Made by a program: the position numbers and the translations under genes
Notes under the pieces: generated by a model
What the model saw: only the letters and a program-made list of their open reading frames with translations
Databases searched by the model: none
Told to the model about the DNA's origin: nothing
Shown here: positions 1 to 9,198 of the stretch, one piece after another
Layout: each line of letters begins with the position of its first letter
Numbering within the stretch: position 1 is the first letter of the stretch
DNA from: Sandaracinaceae bacterium
GTDB lineage: Bacteria; Myxococcota_A; Polyangia; Polyangiales; JADJQN01
Direction: 5' to 3'
NCBI GenBank assembly: GCA_016712745.1
Contig: JADJQN010000001.1
Span: forward strand, 62,001 to 126,000
Length of the DNA: 64,000 nt

Positions 1-1190
1 CCGACGATGCACGACGCATTCCTACGGGCATAGGCGAGTTCGATCGCGTGCTGGGCGGGGGGGCAGTTGCGGGCGGCGTGGTTTTGGTCGGCGGAGATCC
101 CGGAATAGGTAAATCCACGTTGCTCATGCAGGCGCTCGCCTCCATGGCGGCGTTAGGATCAAAGACGCTTTACGTCACGGGCGAGGAGTCGGCGGCACAG
201 CTTGCGCTGCGCGCGCAGCGTCTTGGCGTACCGGGCGTCAACGAAGTCGCCGTTCAAGCCACCACCGATCTCGAGGACGTTCTCGCCGCTGTCGAGCAGT
301 CGCGTCCCGATGTCGTCGTCGTGGATTCGATTCAAACTATTCGCTCCCTCGACCTGGAAACCTCTGCGGGAAGCGTGGGCCAGCTTCGCGAAGTCACAAG
401 CCGCCTTATTGAGATGGCGAAGAATAAGAACATCGCGCTCTTCCTCATCGGGCATGTCACCAAGGACGGCGCCATTGCCGGTCCGAAAGTGCTCGAGCAC
501 TTGGTCGACACGGTGCTTTCTTTTGAGGGCGATCGCACGCACGCGTTTAGGCTCGTGCGAGGCACGAAGAATCGCTTCGGCCCAGCTCAAGAAGTTGGCG
601 TGTTCGAGATGGCGCGCGAAGGGTTAAAAGAGGTTCCCGATCCGAGCGCGCTCTTTCTCGCAGAACGCCCCAAGGCAGCAGCGGGTTCGCTCGTCGTGCC
701 GACCGCCGAAGGCACGCGTCCGTTGCTGGTTGAGGTTCAAGCCCTCGTCGCGCCTGCGGTATACGGCGCAGCGCGCCGCGTGGCGACCGGTCTCGATGGA
801 AACCGATTGTCCATTTTGCTCGCCGTGCTGGAACGCAAAGCCGATGTGCACGTCCTCGATCGCGATGTCTTTGCAAGCGTGGCTGGCGGCGCGCGCGTGG
901 ACGAACCCGCCCTCGATCTCGCGCTCGCCATCGCCGTCGTCTCGAGCCTGCGCGAAAAAGCTGTAGGCGCAGACCTCGTAGTCTTCGGTGAGGTCGGACT
1001 CGCGGGCGAAGTGCGTGCGGTGCCGCGCCCCGGTCCGCGCCTGCAGGAAGCGCGCAAGATGGGATTTCGCCGCTGCATTATGCCGAAGGGCAACGGCGCA
1101 CGCCTACTTGCCGAAGAGCGTAAAGGCCTGGAGCTTGTCGAAGTTTCTAGTCTTGCCGAAGCGCTGAGCGCCGCGCTCGACAATCGCTAG
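1..1190 (+). CDS. radA: DNA repair ATPase RadA (5' end outside window)
   Basis: RadA/Sms is a hexameric ATPase that drives branch migration of recombination intermediates. The frame is open from base 3 (Asp-Asp-Ala-Arg-Arg-Ile-Pro-Thr-Gly), so the start codon and the N-terminal zinc finger lie before the window. The visible part has the Walker A loop GGDPGIGKST near bases 88-120, the RadA-specific KNRFG motif near base 570, and a C-terminal Lon-protease-like domain with VVFGEVGLAGEVRAVPR from about base 975. The C terminus is complete. It converges on the metallopeptidase gene, with 146 bp of nondescript sequence between them. Confidence 0.96.
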   Translation, partial: DDARRIPTGIGEFDRVLGGGAVAGGVVLVGGDPGIGKSTLLMQALASMAALGSKTLYVTGEESAAQLALRAQRLGVPGVNEVAVQATTDLEDVLAAVEQSRPDVVVVDSIQTIRSLDLETSAGSVGQLREVTSRLIEMAKNKNIALFLIGHVTKDGAIAGPKVLEHLVDTVLSFEGDRTHAFRLVRGTKNRFGPAQEVGVFEMAREGLKEVPDPSALFLAERPKAAAGSLVVPTAEGTRPLLVEVQALVAPAVYGAARRVATGLDGNRLSILLAVLERKADVHVLDRDVFASVAGGARVDEPALDLALAIAVVSSLREKAVGADLVVFGEVGLAGEVRAVPRPGPRLQEARKMGFRRCIMPKGNGARLLAEERKGLELVEVSSLAEALSAALDNR

Positions 1191-1336
1191 CGTTTGCTCC
1201 GGCGACCAGAACTCATCTCATCAATCCCTCGGTCGGCTCCTCGCGTGGCACGTCAGGGACAAGGATGATCAGTGGCCAAGGAGAGTCCGCCTGGGCGTTT
1301 GGAAAGCGCGGGGCAGCAAGGCATGTCTACCGTGCA

Positions 1337-3217
1337 TTAAGGCCGCGCACGCGGTCGGTATCGCGTCATAAGCGCGGGGACGGCATCGACACCGCTCTCG
1401 ACGGTCATGCGATGGCATTCGTCCCAACTAAGCCGTTTGGGCCCGGTCACAAGCCCGAGGCTTGCATCGGCGTCCATCAACAACCACGGCCGATCGCGAC
1501 CGACATTGTCCGGATGGAGCGGGTGATTGAGTAGGATGTGGCCGAGCTCGTGTGACTGCGTCCACGATTCGCGCTCGGCGAACACGCCGTGACGATCGAG
1601 GATGAGCGTGTTCACGATCGACGCACCGTCGCCCTCAATGAAGGACTCTCCCTCCCGTGTTCCCTCGGCGAAACGATTGATCAGAAAAACGTCCACGGTC
1701 GCGGGATCAGCGTCGGCGATGAGGCGTATCATCGTGCGCTCTTCAAGCGTGCCCCCAGTTGCGTTCATGTTGTCGAACTCTGTGAGCCCGTCGCGCAAGT
1801 CGAGCTCGCCGCGCACCACGCGTTGACGCGTGTCGGTGGAGTAGGGGAAGGCGCCGTCCGCTTCGATCGCTACGGGCATGCCTCGGTTGTCGCGTACCAC
1901 GAGGTCCGCGCTCGGGCCGGCCCCAAAATCCGTCGCCGTGTTCTGGTAGACCTCGGCGCGATATCCGGCGCGGCGTACGGCGAGTGCGACGTCGCGCGCT
2001 GTCTCCAGCGGAAACGCGTTGGGCCTCGTACTCACGGGCCCAATGCGATGCGTACCGATGCGAAAGCGAATCTCCCCGCCACCGTACGCAGGTAGACCGT
2101 CGCCGTCGGCAAAGGCGAGCAACGCTGGCGGCGGCGGATCGACAATCTGCACGAAGGCCTGATCTGCAGCGCCGAAACTTGCGCTGCACTGCAGCCAGAT
2201 CTCATTCGCGATGGCCACCTGGTTACGGCCGATTGCCAGCGCGCTTGCCTCGTTGGTTCCCATCGAGAGCGCGCCTCCTCGAGTCACCCGTAAGATGTGC
2301 ACGCGCAAAGTTCCCCGGCGTGCGGCTAGCGGACCATTTTCGTCGCCCGGACGTCCAACGCGCACGTCCTGGCTTGCGCCGCCCACGCTGGGATAGACGA
2401 CCCGCACGCGGTCACGCAGCGCGACCTGCATGACGCGTGAAGTAACTCCCGGAGCCTCGCGATCGATCGTGTCACCAACCAGCCGAAGAAAGGGCGATCG
2501 GAACGCAACGCCGACGCGTGGGCGCTCGAGCGGAATGTCCGCAAGAAAGCCCAGCACCTGGCCGCTTGCGTCGTCGACTCGCTCGAGGCGCGCGGTGGCG
2601 TTGAGCGCTATCGAATCGGCGTCGACCACTTCGATTCGGATGTTGTCTGGATCGCGGGTGCTCGAATCCTGCCATGTGGCTGCGCGCGGAAGGGATGCTG
2701 CGTTGGTGATCTCATGCGACACACCGACCGCGTCGTGGGCGGCGTCCACGCGCGAGTTGTCACCGTGCAAGACCGAAAGGCCGACCACTGTGCGGCTAAG
2801 CTCTTGGCTGGCCCCATTGGCGGTGCGAAAGCTGACTCGCGCCTCGCGTGCGGAGGTTGAGGCGCGCGCGCCTTGCAGATAGAGAACGCGCGGCACGGCG
2901 CCGGCGCGAAAAACTGCGGGCGAGGGCAACGCGCGACCATTATCCACCAGGCGTGCCCCCCCACTAGCTTGTATCGTGAGTTCGGAATCGCTGCTGACGG
3001 TGAGCGCAAGAAGGTCTTCGAGTGCTATGTCCGATTCTTGCGTGGCGTCGCTTACTCCGTTGTCATCATCATCGTCGTTGTCCAGAGCCATCCGCAGTGA
3101 AACGCTTGCGGCGACGACGCTGAGATGCTCGTTGTCGGTCGCGTGCAAGCCGTTCGCGAGAAGAAGGGGACTTCCCAAACACCCGAGGATGCAAAGTATC
3201 CGCAATCGCCTGCGCAC
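1337..3217 (-). CDS. Secreted zinc metallopeptidase-like protein
   Basis: The 626-residue product starts with a cationic, hydrophobic signal sequence (MRRRLRILCILGCLGSPLLL) and so is probably exported. An acidic DNDDDDDNG stretch near residues 47-55 resembles a Ca-binding loop. Residues 556-568 read HELGHILLNHPLH, an HExxH zinc-binding and catalytic motif with a nearby third His, followed by a Met-containing turn (LLMDAD). The 500 residues before it have no family I recognise. The active-site pattern is seen directly; peptidase activity is inferred. The gene stands alone, divergent from the Tat/GMC pair and convergent with radA. Confidence 0.7.
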   Translation of the reverse strand: MRRRLRILCILGCLGSPLLLANGLHATDNEHLSVVAASVSLRMALDNDDDDDNGVSDATQESDIALEDLLALTVSSDSELTIQASGGARLVDNGRALPSPAVFRAGAVPRVLYLQGARASTSAREARVSFRTANGASQELSRTVVGLSVLHGDNSRVDAAHDAVGVSHEITNAASLPRAATWQDSSTRDPDNIRIEVVDADSIALNATARLERVDDASGQVLGFLADIPLERPRVGVAFRSPFLRLVGDTIDREAPGVTSRVMQVALRDRVRVVYPSVGGASQDVRVGRPGDENGPLAARRGTLRVHILRVTRGGALSMGTNEASALAIGRNQVAIANEIWLQCSASFGAADQAFVQIVDPPPPALLAFADGDGLPAYGGGEIRFRIGTHRIGPVSTRPNAFPLETARDVALAVRRAGYRAEVYQNTATDFGAGPSADLVVRDNRGMPVAIEADGAFPYSTDTRQRVVRGELDLRDGLTEFDNMNATGGTLEERTMIRLIADADPATVDVFLINRFAEGTREGESFIEGDGASIVNTLILDRHGVFAERESWTQSHELGHILLNHPLHPDNVGRDRPWLLMDADASLGLVTGPKRLSWDECHRMTVESGVDAVPALMTRYRPRARP

Positions 3218-3278
3218 GGCGCAAAGGTAGCGTTCCTGGGCGCTTGAGCAAAGGCTGAACTGTGGCTACATAGCCCTC

Positions 3279-3866
3279 ATGAGCGGGCCGCCAAATACGA
3301 CCAAGACGGTGTCGCGACGCCGCTTCCTGAAAGTGGGCGTTGCCGGTTCTGCGGCACTCGCTCTGGGCGGCGCGCTCGCGTGGCAAACGCGCGGCTATGA
3401 GGTGCCTGCTGCCGTCAGCTCGAGACTGCGTGCTCTCTCGCCCAAGGAATACTTGATTGCAAAAGCCGTGGCGGCGCGCGTATTGCGTCGGGACGCAGAC
3501 GATTTGCCGATGCCCGAAGAGCTGCACGTCGCAGAGTACATTGATGGCATGGTTGCGAGACTGGACGAGGCCAATCGCACGGATCTGAAACGCCTTCTGC
3601 ACGTGCTTGAGCACGTACTGCCTTGGTCGGCGGCGAAGCCTTCGCGCTTCACTCGCTTGGACGGCGCGGGCAAGGATGCTGTTTTGGCATCGATGATGTC
3701 GAGTAGCGTGGGACTTTTGCGCGGCGCGTTCGAAGCGCTGAAGAGCCTCTGCGTGATGGCGTATTTTCGTGACGCGCGCACGTGGGGTGCGATCGGATAC
3801 GATGGCCCTTTGCTGAATCGTCCAGTTGAAGGTTGGGCGCGCCTGCGCGTGCGTGAGCGAAGGTGA
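3279..3866 (+). CDS. Tat-exported gluconate 2-dehydrogenase subunit 3-like protein
   Basis: The 195-residue product carries a twin-arginine signal (SRRRFLKVGVAGSAALALGG, about residues 12-31), as small subunits of membrane-bound GMC dehydrogenases do. The rest is helical and matches the gluconate 2-dehydrogenase subunit 3 family in length and pattern, including the closing W-G-A-I-G-Y-D-G-P segment. In that family the small subunit pairs with a flavoprotein subunit and helps carry it across the inner membrane. Its stop overlaps the GTG start of the downstream GMC oxidoreductase by 4 bp, so the two are almost certainly co-translated. The substrate cannot be read from sequence. Confidence 0.85.
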   Translation: MSGPPNTTKTVSRRRFLKVGVAGSAALALGGALAWQTRGYEVPAAVSSRLRALSPKEYLIAKAVAARVLRRDADDLPMPEELHVAEYIDGMVARLDEANRTDLKRLLHVLEHVLPWSAAKPSRFTRLDGAGKDAVLASMMSSSVGLLRGAFEALKSLCVMAYFRDARTWGAIGYDGPLLNRPVEGWARLRVRERR

Positions 3867-5401
3867 GCGGCGGTTTTCGGCGAGGACGCGAGATTCAACA
3901 AGACGTAGCTGCGACTGCGGATGTGGTGATCTGCGGCAGTGGGGCCGGCGGCTCGATGGCGGCGCGTGAGCTTGCGCGCAGCGGTTTGTCGGTGATGGTG
4001 CTCGAAGAGGGGGGCGATCACACCGCGCGCGATTTTACTCAGCGCGAAGACGAAATGATTCCGGCACTTTTCCAAGAGATGGGCGGTCGACGTACCGAAG
4101 ACCTTTCGGTGATGATTCTCTCAGGCAAGGGATTGGGTGGCTCGACTGTACACAACACGAATCTGTGTAAGCGGACCGCCCCGGAGATTCTTACTCAGTG
4201 GCGTGAAGACCACGGATTGCGCGGCATATCGGAGCAATCGATGTCACCGTTCTTTCAGCGCGTGGAGCAGGACCTCGGCGTGGTACCGATCGATCCGATT
4301 CGTCTGAACGGCAATAACCAGATTCTTAAAGCAGGCGCTGAGCATTTGCGTTATCGCGGCGGAATGCTCTCGCACAATCGCGATGAGCGCTGCATCGGCA
4401 GCGGTTTTTGCGAGCTTGGTTGCGCCTACGACGGCAAACTGAATGCACGGCGCGTGCTCCTGCCCCAAGCGGTAGAGGCAGGTGCCATCGTCTACAGCGA
4501 TGCTCGCGTTGTGCGAGTGCTTCACGACGATGGTGAAGCTCGCGGGGTAGAGGGTGTACTCACAGATGCGAACGGTCGGTCCCGCGCGGGCATCCGCATT
4601 CACACGCGCACGGTATGTCTGGCGGGCAGCGCGATCGGCTCGGCGTCAATTGCACTGCGCAGCGGTATCCATGACCCTCATTCGCAGATCGGAAAGAGCT
4701 TGCGCATCCATCCGGGTGCGATCATTTCCGGAGTGTTCGACCGCGTCGTGGAAAGCTTCCGCGGCATTCCGCAAAGCTACGAGTGCACGGAATTTCTCGA
4801 CCTGAGCAAAGGCTCGAATAAGCGCGTGTGGATTATTCCGTCGTTCGCGCACCCCATTGGATCGAGTGCGCTCACGCCGGGATTTGGACCTGCGCTCATG
4901 CGTCAGATGCGCAACTATCCACGCACTGCCGTGCTCGCGGGAATGATTCACGATGAGACCGAAGGGCGTGTCTATCTCGACGGAGAGCGCACGCGCATCG
5001 ACTACGTGCCAAACGCGCAAGACCGCGAGCAACTTGCGTTGGGCGCCAGGGAGTCGGCGCGCATCTTTCTCGCGGCGGGCGCGCGCGAAGTAATGATTCC
5101 AGCAGTGCCTCCCATGTACGTGCGGCGCGAGAGCGACCTCAGCCAGATCACGGCGGCGCGCTTCGCACCCAACGACGCCAAGCTCACGGCCGTGCACCCC
5201 ATGGGCACGCTACGAATGGGCGCAGACCCTCACTCGTCTGTCGTCGACGAGCGTGGCCGCCATCACCATCTCAGCGGCCTTTACGTCGTGGACGGTTCGC
5301 TCTTTCCGACTTCTATCGGAGGACCGCCGCAGATGAGCATCTACGCGTTCGCCATGAAAGTCTCAGGCCACGTTGTGCAAGACATGCGCGCCCGCTCCTA
5401 G
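3863..5401 (+). CDS. GMC family FAD-dependent oxidoreductase
   Basis: This is the flavoprotein partner of the preceding Tat subunit. It starts at GTG 3863 inside the upstream stop (GTGA overlap). Residues about 21-45 form the FAD Rossmann loop CGSGAGGSMAARELARSG followed by the LEEGG ribose-binding acid. The C-terminal domain has the active-site segment HPMGTLRMG and the VVDGSLFPTSIGGPPQ flavin-contact motif typical of glucose-methanol-choline oxidoreductases. At 512 residues the length is normal for the family. It likely oxidises an alcohol or sugar in the periplasm and passes electrons to the membrane. The substrate is unknown. Confidence 0.9.
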   Translation: MSGGFRRGREIQQDVAATADVVICGSGAGGSMAARELARSGLSVMVLEEGGDHTARDFTQREDEMIPALFQEMGGRRTEDLSVMILSGKGLGGSTVHNTNLCKRTAPEILTQWREDHGLRGISEQSMSPFFQRVEQDLGVVPIDPIRLNGNNQILKAGAEHLRYRGGMLSHNRDERCIGSGFCELGCAYDGKLNARRVLLPQAVEAGAIVYSDARVVRVLHDDGEARGVEGVLTDANGRSRAGIRIHTRTVCLAGSAIGSASIALRSGIHDPHSQIGKSLRIHPGAIISGVFDRVVESFRGIPQSYECTEFLDLSKGSNKRVWIIPSFAHPIGSSALTPGFGPALMRQMRNYPRTAVLAGMIHDETEGRVYLDGERTRIDYVPNAQDREQLALGARESARIFLAAGAREVMIPAVPPMYVRRESDLSQITAARFAPNDAKLTAVHPMGTLRMGADPHSSVVDERGRHHHLSGLYVVDGSLFPTSIGGPPQMSIYAFAMKVSGHVVQDMRARS

Positions 5402-5450
5402 GAAGACACGCGCGCTCCCTCGCAGAAATCCTGCGCTCACGCGCTGGCGC

Positions 5451-6071
5451 CTATCGGACCACGCCTTCGCGCAGGAGTAATTCTGCGCGCGCAGCCATCC
5501 GCCAGCGACGCGTTCGCTCCGCAAGCACGATGCCCTCGAGTGTTGCGACGGCGTGCTCTACGTCGTCGTTCACAAGCACGTAGTCAAAAAACGGATAGTG
5601 CTCAATCTCGACAAGCGATTTGTCGAAGCGGCGGCGAATGGTGTCTTCGTCGTCGGAAGCTCTACCTCGCAGGCGACGCTCGAGCTCTTGCAATGAAGGA
5701 GGCAGAATAAAAATGCCGACAGCTTCCTTGCGTGTGGCCTTGATCTGCCGCGCCCCCTGATAGTCGACGTCGAAGATGATCCCGGTGCATCCCTGCTTAC
5801 GCGCGCGATCGATCTCGGTGAGCGTGGTTCCGTAAAGGTTGCCATGCACTTCAGCCCACTCAGCGAATGCACCATTCGCGACAAGCTCTTCGAAGCGCGT
5901 GCGATCGACGAAGTGGTAGTCCTCACCGTTCACTTCTTTGGCGCGTGGCTTGCGGGTGGTGTGCGAGACCGAGAAAGTGAACTCGGGGAGACGGGCCAGA
6001 AGGCGACGCGTAAGCGTGGTTTTCCCTGCGCCCGAAGGGGAAGACAGGATCAGCAGGAGCAGGTCATCCAT
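5451..6071 (-). CDS. gmk: Guanylate kinase
   Basis: Converts GMP plus ATP to GDP plus ADP. The P-loop reads SSPSGAGKTT, followed by the GMP-binding region (SVSHTTRKPR, then GEDYHF) and the lid with RLRGRASDD. I place the start at ATG 6071 (MDDLLLLIL) because it puts the P-loop lysine at residue 17, as in the E. coli enzyme, giving 206 residues. An ATG at 6083 or a TTG at 6110 overlapping the yicC stop by 4 bp are alternatives. It is downstream of yicC, a pairing conserved across bacteria. Confidence 0.95.
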   Translation of the reverse strand: MDDLLLLILSSPSGAGKTTLTRRLLARLPEFTFSVSHTTRKPRAKEVNGEDYHFVDRTRFEELVANGAFAEWAEVHGNLYGTTLTEIDRARKQGCTGIIFDVDYQGARQIKATRKEAVGIFILPPSLQELERRLRGRASDDEDTIRRRFDKSLVEIEHYPFFDYVLVNDDVEHAVATLEGIVLAERTRRWRMAARAELLLREGVVR

Positions 6072-6106
6072 GGGAGGCGCCATGCTATAGAAGATTGGCG
6101 CGCCGC

Positions 6107-6988
6107 TCAAACGACGTTTTGCACTTGTTCCCGCATGCGCTCAAGTTCTGCTTTCAGATCTACGACAGCGCGCGAAATGTCGGTGTCGGCACTTTTGGCG
6201 CCGAGCGTATTCACCTCGCGACCCATCTCTTGCAGAAGAAAGTCGAGCCGGCGCCCGATCTGAGAACTCTCGCTCGCCTTGAGCAGGTCAACGAACTGCT
6301 CGCAATGCGATGCGAATCGTGTGAGCTCTTCGGTGATATCGCTGCGGTCCGCAAAGAGCGCAAGCTCTTGCTCGAGGCGCCCCGCGTCGGACGTATGGCC
6401 GCGAGCCTGAAGCAGCGCGTCGATGCGCTCGCCGAGCCGTTTGTGATAGCTGGCAACGACCTGCGGAACTCGCAGCTTCACGCGACTGACCGTCGTGAGA
6501 AGGGTCTGCAAGCGCGACTGCAAGTCTTGCGCGAGCGCATCTCCTTCTCGGGCGCGCATCGCGACGACCTGATTGCAGGCGCGCTCCATCGCGATGGCAA
6601 GCGCGTTGCGAAGCTCATCCGAGTAGGGCGCAGACACATTCACGGTGAACAGGTCCGGGACGGACGCTAACAAGGCGAGCGGCACGGGATCGCTAGGGCT
6701 CAGCTCGTCACGGAGCGCCGTCAACTGATGGTAGGCATCGCGCGCTCGCTTCGTGTCGAGCGCGAGCCGCGGCACTGCATCTCCCTCTGCACGAATCGCC
6801 ACCTCGATGCGACCGCGCTCGAGGCGTTGCCGGACGTAGGATTCGACGGCCGGCGATATATCGCCCGACCCCTGCGGCAAGCGCACGCGCACATCGATGT
6901 ATCGATGGTTTACGGCGCGCACCTCGACAACGATAAGACCGTTCAGATGCGGGGCTTCGCCCAGGCCGTACCCCGTCATGCTTAGCAC
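6107..6988 (-). CDS. yicC: YicC family endoribonuclease
   Basis: The 293-residue product begins MLSMTGYGLGEA, the hallmark N terminus of the YicC family, and ends with the conserved DUF1732 region (QEMGREVNTLGAKS, then ELERMREQVQNV). Family members are reported as endoribonucleases acting on small RNAs; that role is taken from the family. It sits 10 bp after the epimerase gene and directly before gmk, so the three probably share a transcript. Confidence 0.93.
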   Translation of the reverse strand: MLSMTGYGLGEAPHLNGLIVVEVRAVNHRYIDVRVRLPQGSGDISPAVESYVRQRLERGRIEVAIRAEGDAVPRLALDTKRARDAYHQLTALRDELSPSDPVPLALLASVPDLFTVNVSAPYSDELRNALAIAMERACNQVVAMRAREGDALAQDLQSRLQTLLTTVSRVKLRVPQVVASYHKRLGERIDALLQARGHTSDAGRLEQELALFADRSDITEELTRFASHCEQFVDLLKASESSQIGRRLDFLLQEMGREVNTLGAKSADTDISRAVVDLKAELERMREQVQNVV

Positions 6989-6998
6989 TGGCGCACCG

Positions 6999-7937
6999 TC
7001 ACGCGTGGGCTCCGAAACCCGCGACAGTCTCTTTCAAGCCTTCTTCTACGAGCACGCGTGGGCTCCACGAGAGCAGAGTGCGTGCGAGGGTAATGTCCGC
7101 GCAGGAATGGCGAATGTCTCCGGGGCGTTCGGCCTCATGCTTGGGTAGAACGCTCGCCTTGAGAATCCGCGAGAGCATTTGCACCAAAGCGTTCACCATC
7201 GTAATTTCACCGCGGACGATATTCACCGCCTGGCCCCGGGCGCTGTCGCAGCGCATGGCAGCGAGGTTTGCTTCCACCACGTCGCTCACGTGACAAAAAT
7301 CTCGCGTCTGTTCGCCGTCACCAAAGATCGTGGGCTGGGCGCCGCTCTTGAGCGCCGCCACAAAGCGCGGAATCGCCGCGGCGTATTCGCTCTTCGGATC
7401 TTGCCTGCCGCCGAATACGTTGAAGTAACGGAGCGAGAGCGTTTGCATGCCGTGCAGGCTTGCGTAGACGCGCATGTAATGCTCGCTCGCGATCTTCGCC
7501 ACGGCGTAGGGCGAGAGCGGATGAGTCGTCATGTCCTCGCGCTTGGGCAAGGTCGGTTCGTCACCGTAGGCGGCGGCGGATGCGGCGAATACAACGCGTT
7601 TCACGCCGGCTCTTCGCGCATTCTCCAGCACACAGATGGTGCCATGGACGTTCGTGCGATCAGCGACCTCTGGTTCTGCGACTGAGCGCACGACCGACGG
7701 AATCGCGGCCTCGTGAAATACGGCGTGCACATCGCGCAGCGCCCGCGCGACGTCGTCAGCGCTGCTCACGTCACCACGGACGACCTCGAGGTCGCCCTTG
7801 AGCGCGCTCAGGTTGGCTTCGCGGCCGGTCGAGAAATCGTCGAGAACAGTGACGCGGTCACCGCGCGCGAGAAGTGCCTCAGCGATGCTCGAGCCGATAA
7901 AGCCCGCGCCTCCCGTGACGAGAAAGCGTCCGGGCAC
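6999..7937 (-). CDS. NAD-dependent epimerase/dehydratase (extended SDR)
   Basis: The 312-residue product is an extended short-chain dehydrogenase of the UDP-glucose 4-epimerase type. It has the NAD-binding TGGAGFIGSSIAEALL loop near residues 8-23, the DDFSTG segment that binds the adenine ribose, the catalytic SPYAVAK (YxxxK) motif near residue 143, and the sugar-binding RYFNVFG and HVSDVVEA motifs. It probably interconverts nucleotide sugars for surface polysaccharide or LPS. It lies 3 bp after the DUF507 gene. Which sugar it uses cannot be settled here. Confidence 0.9.
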   Translation of the reverse strand: MPGRFLVTGGAGFIGSSIAEALLARGDRVTVLDDFSTGREANLSALKGDLEVVRGDVSSADDVARALRDVHAVFHEAAIPSVVRSVAEPEVADRTNVHGTICVLENARRAGVKRVVFAASAAAYGDEPTLPKREDMTTHPLSPYAVAKIASEHYMRVYASLHGMQTLSLRYFNVFGGRQDPKSEYAAAIPRFVAALKSGAQPTIFGDGEQTRDFCHVSDVVEANLAAMRCDSARGQAVNIVRGEITMVNALVQMLSRILKASVLPKHEAERPGDIRHSCADITLARTLLSWSPRVLVEEGLKETVAGFGAHA

Positions 7938-7940
7938 AGC

Positions 7941-8453
7941 TCAGCCGAGACCCTTGTTCCGCTTCTGCTGCTCCATCATTTTGGCGTACTCGACATCGAA
8001 CGCCGCAGTGCCCTCTTCGAGGTTCTTGATCTTCGCGCGCACTTCTTTGTCGAGCTCGCCTTCGACGTCCATGTGCTTGCGCATAATGGGCGCGATCTTC
8101 TTGCGAAGTTCCGCGTCTTCCGCGAAGACCTCGATCACGTTCTTCGAGTGAAAAAGCATCTCGAGAATTTGGTCGATAAGGTAGGGCAGAGAGTCTTCGC
8201 CGGTGACCGTGTTGCGCTCTTTGGCAACCTGCGATTTCATTTTGCCGAGCTGGCTGTAGCCCATGCCGCGCGCTTCCATGCGGTTCTTGGCTTCTTCGTT
8301 TACGTCACGTTCAACGCGCAGATACTCTTTGAGGACCGACTGAACGTCGAGCTCGACTTCGGCTGTGCTCTCTATTTCGAGATCCCCATCGGCAGTGAGG
8401 GCGCGAACGACCTCTTCGGCGATGGTGTTGATTTTGCCACTATAAAGACGCAT
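7941..8453 (-). CDS. DUF507 family protein
   Basis: The 170-residue product begins MRLYSGKINTIAEEVVRAL and is highly charged and helical throughout, without signal peptide or membrane segment. It matches DUF507, a family common in deltaproteobacteria and Aquificae. The family usually has about 90 residues per unit, and this longer form looks like two related halves (an IAEEVVRALT...V half and an LPYLIDQILEMLF half). Function is unknown. It shares a strand and tight spacing with the epimerase, yicC and gmk. Confidence 0.85.
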   Translation of the reverse strand: MRLYSGKINTIAEEVVRALTADGDLEIESTAEVELDVQSVLKEYLRVERDVNEEAKNRMEARGMGYSQLGKMKSQVAKERNTVTGEDSLPYLIDQILEMLFHSKNVIEVFAEDAELRKKIAPIMRKHMDVEGELDKEVRAKIKNLEEGTAAFDVEYAKMMEQQKRNKGLG

Positions 8454-8517
8454 GCGAAGGACTCCAGGCGGCGAAGAGTAGCGTTCGCCGGGCCATCAGG
8501 TCAACGCGTGATTGGAG

Positions 8518-9156
8518 TTAGATTTCGTCGCCGGCAGCTGCCAAACGCTCGCGCATTCGGCGCATGAGCGCATCCCAGCCGTCGCGCTGCACGATGCGAT
8601 GGAACTGCGAGCGGTAGTTGCGCACCAAGCTAACCCCGTCGGTCGTGACGTCGGTCACTTTCCACACGCCATCAGTCTGGCGCAACGTATAGTCGATGCT
8701 GACCTCGGGCGCGCGCCCATTGCTCCGCGAGCGGGCGTAGGTGCGTACGATCGACGCGCCATTCTGCGCTTGCACGCCGGCGTAGCGGACAACGTAGTTG
8801 TGCGTACTTTCGAGATTGCGGCTGTAGCTCCGCTCAACCAGCTGACGGAGAAGGCTTACGAACTCAGTGCGTTGCGCGGCCGACAGCCCATTCCAGTGAT
8901 CAACGAGTGCCGTCGCGGCGACGCTATCGTAGTCGAGCAAATGGGTGAGCTGGGTGTTGAGCTCGCCTTGGCGCCGAGCGCGGTCTGCTTCGGTACGCGC
9001 CGGCCGCGAAAGAATGCGTTCGACCGTTTGATGACGCTCCCGTAGGAACTCTTCAGGGTCTGCATTCTGCGCCTGCGCGCGGCTCGTAAAAGTCATCGCG
9101 GACGCGAGCACGCCCGTCAACGCGAAACCAAATGCCCAGGTGCGTAGTGAGCTCAT
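8518..9156 (-). CDS. MlaC/Ttg2D-type periplasmic phospholipid-binding protein
   Basis: The product resembles MlaC, the periplasmic carrier of the Mla lipid-transport system. It shows the family's ERILSRP...RQGELNTQLTHLLDYDSVA region, a central RTEFVSLLRQLVERSYSRNL segment and a TDGVWKVTDVTTDGVSLVRN block near the C terminus. I choose ATG 9156 (MSSLRTWAFGFALTG) because it begins directly at a clean signal peptide. An in-frame ATG at 9198 abuts the tolC stop but would prefix 14 uncharged residues. No mlaEFD genes are in the window; here it is paired with a TolC-like gene. Confidence 0.85.
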   Translation of the reverse strand: MSSLRTWAFGFALTGVLASAMTFTSRAQAQNADPEEFLRERHQTVERILSRPARTEADRARRQGELNTQLTHLLDYDSVAATALVDHWNGLSAAQRTEFVSLLRQLVERSYSRNLESTHNYVVRYAGVQAQNGASIVRTYARSRSNGRAPEVSIDYTLRQTDGVWKVTDVTTDGVSLVRNYRSQFHRIVQRDGWDALMRRMRERLAAAGDEI

Positions 9157-9198
9157 ACCCAACATATAGCGAACAGACGGCTCAGCTGCCAGTTCCAT

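Noticed and set aside
7713..8567. Long plus-strand open frame opposite the epimerase and DUF507 genes
   Set aside because: Both genes underneath have strong motifs; the antisense frame has none.
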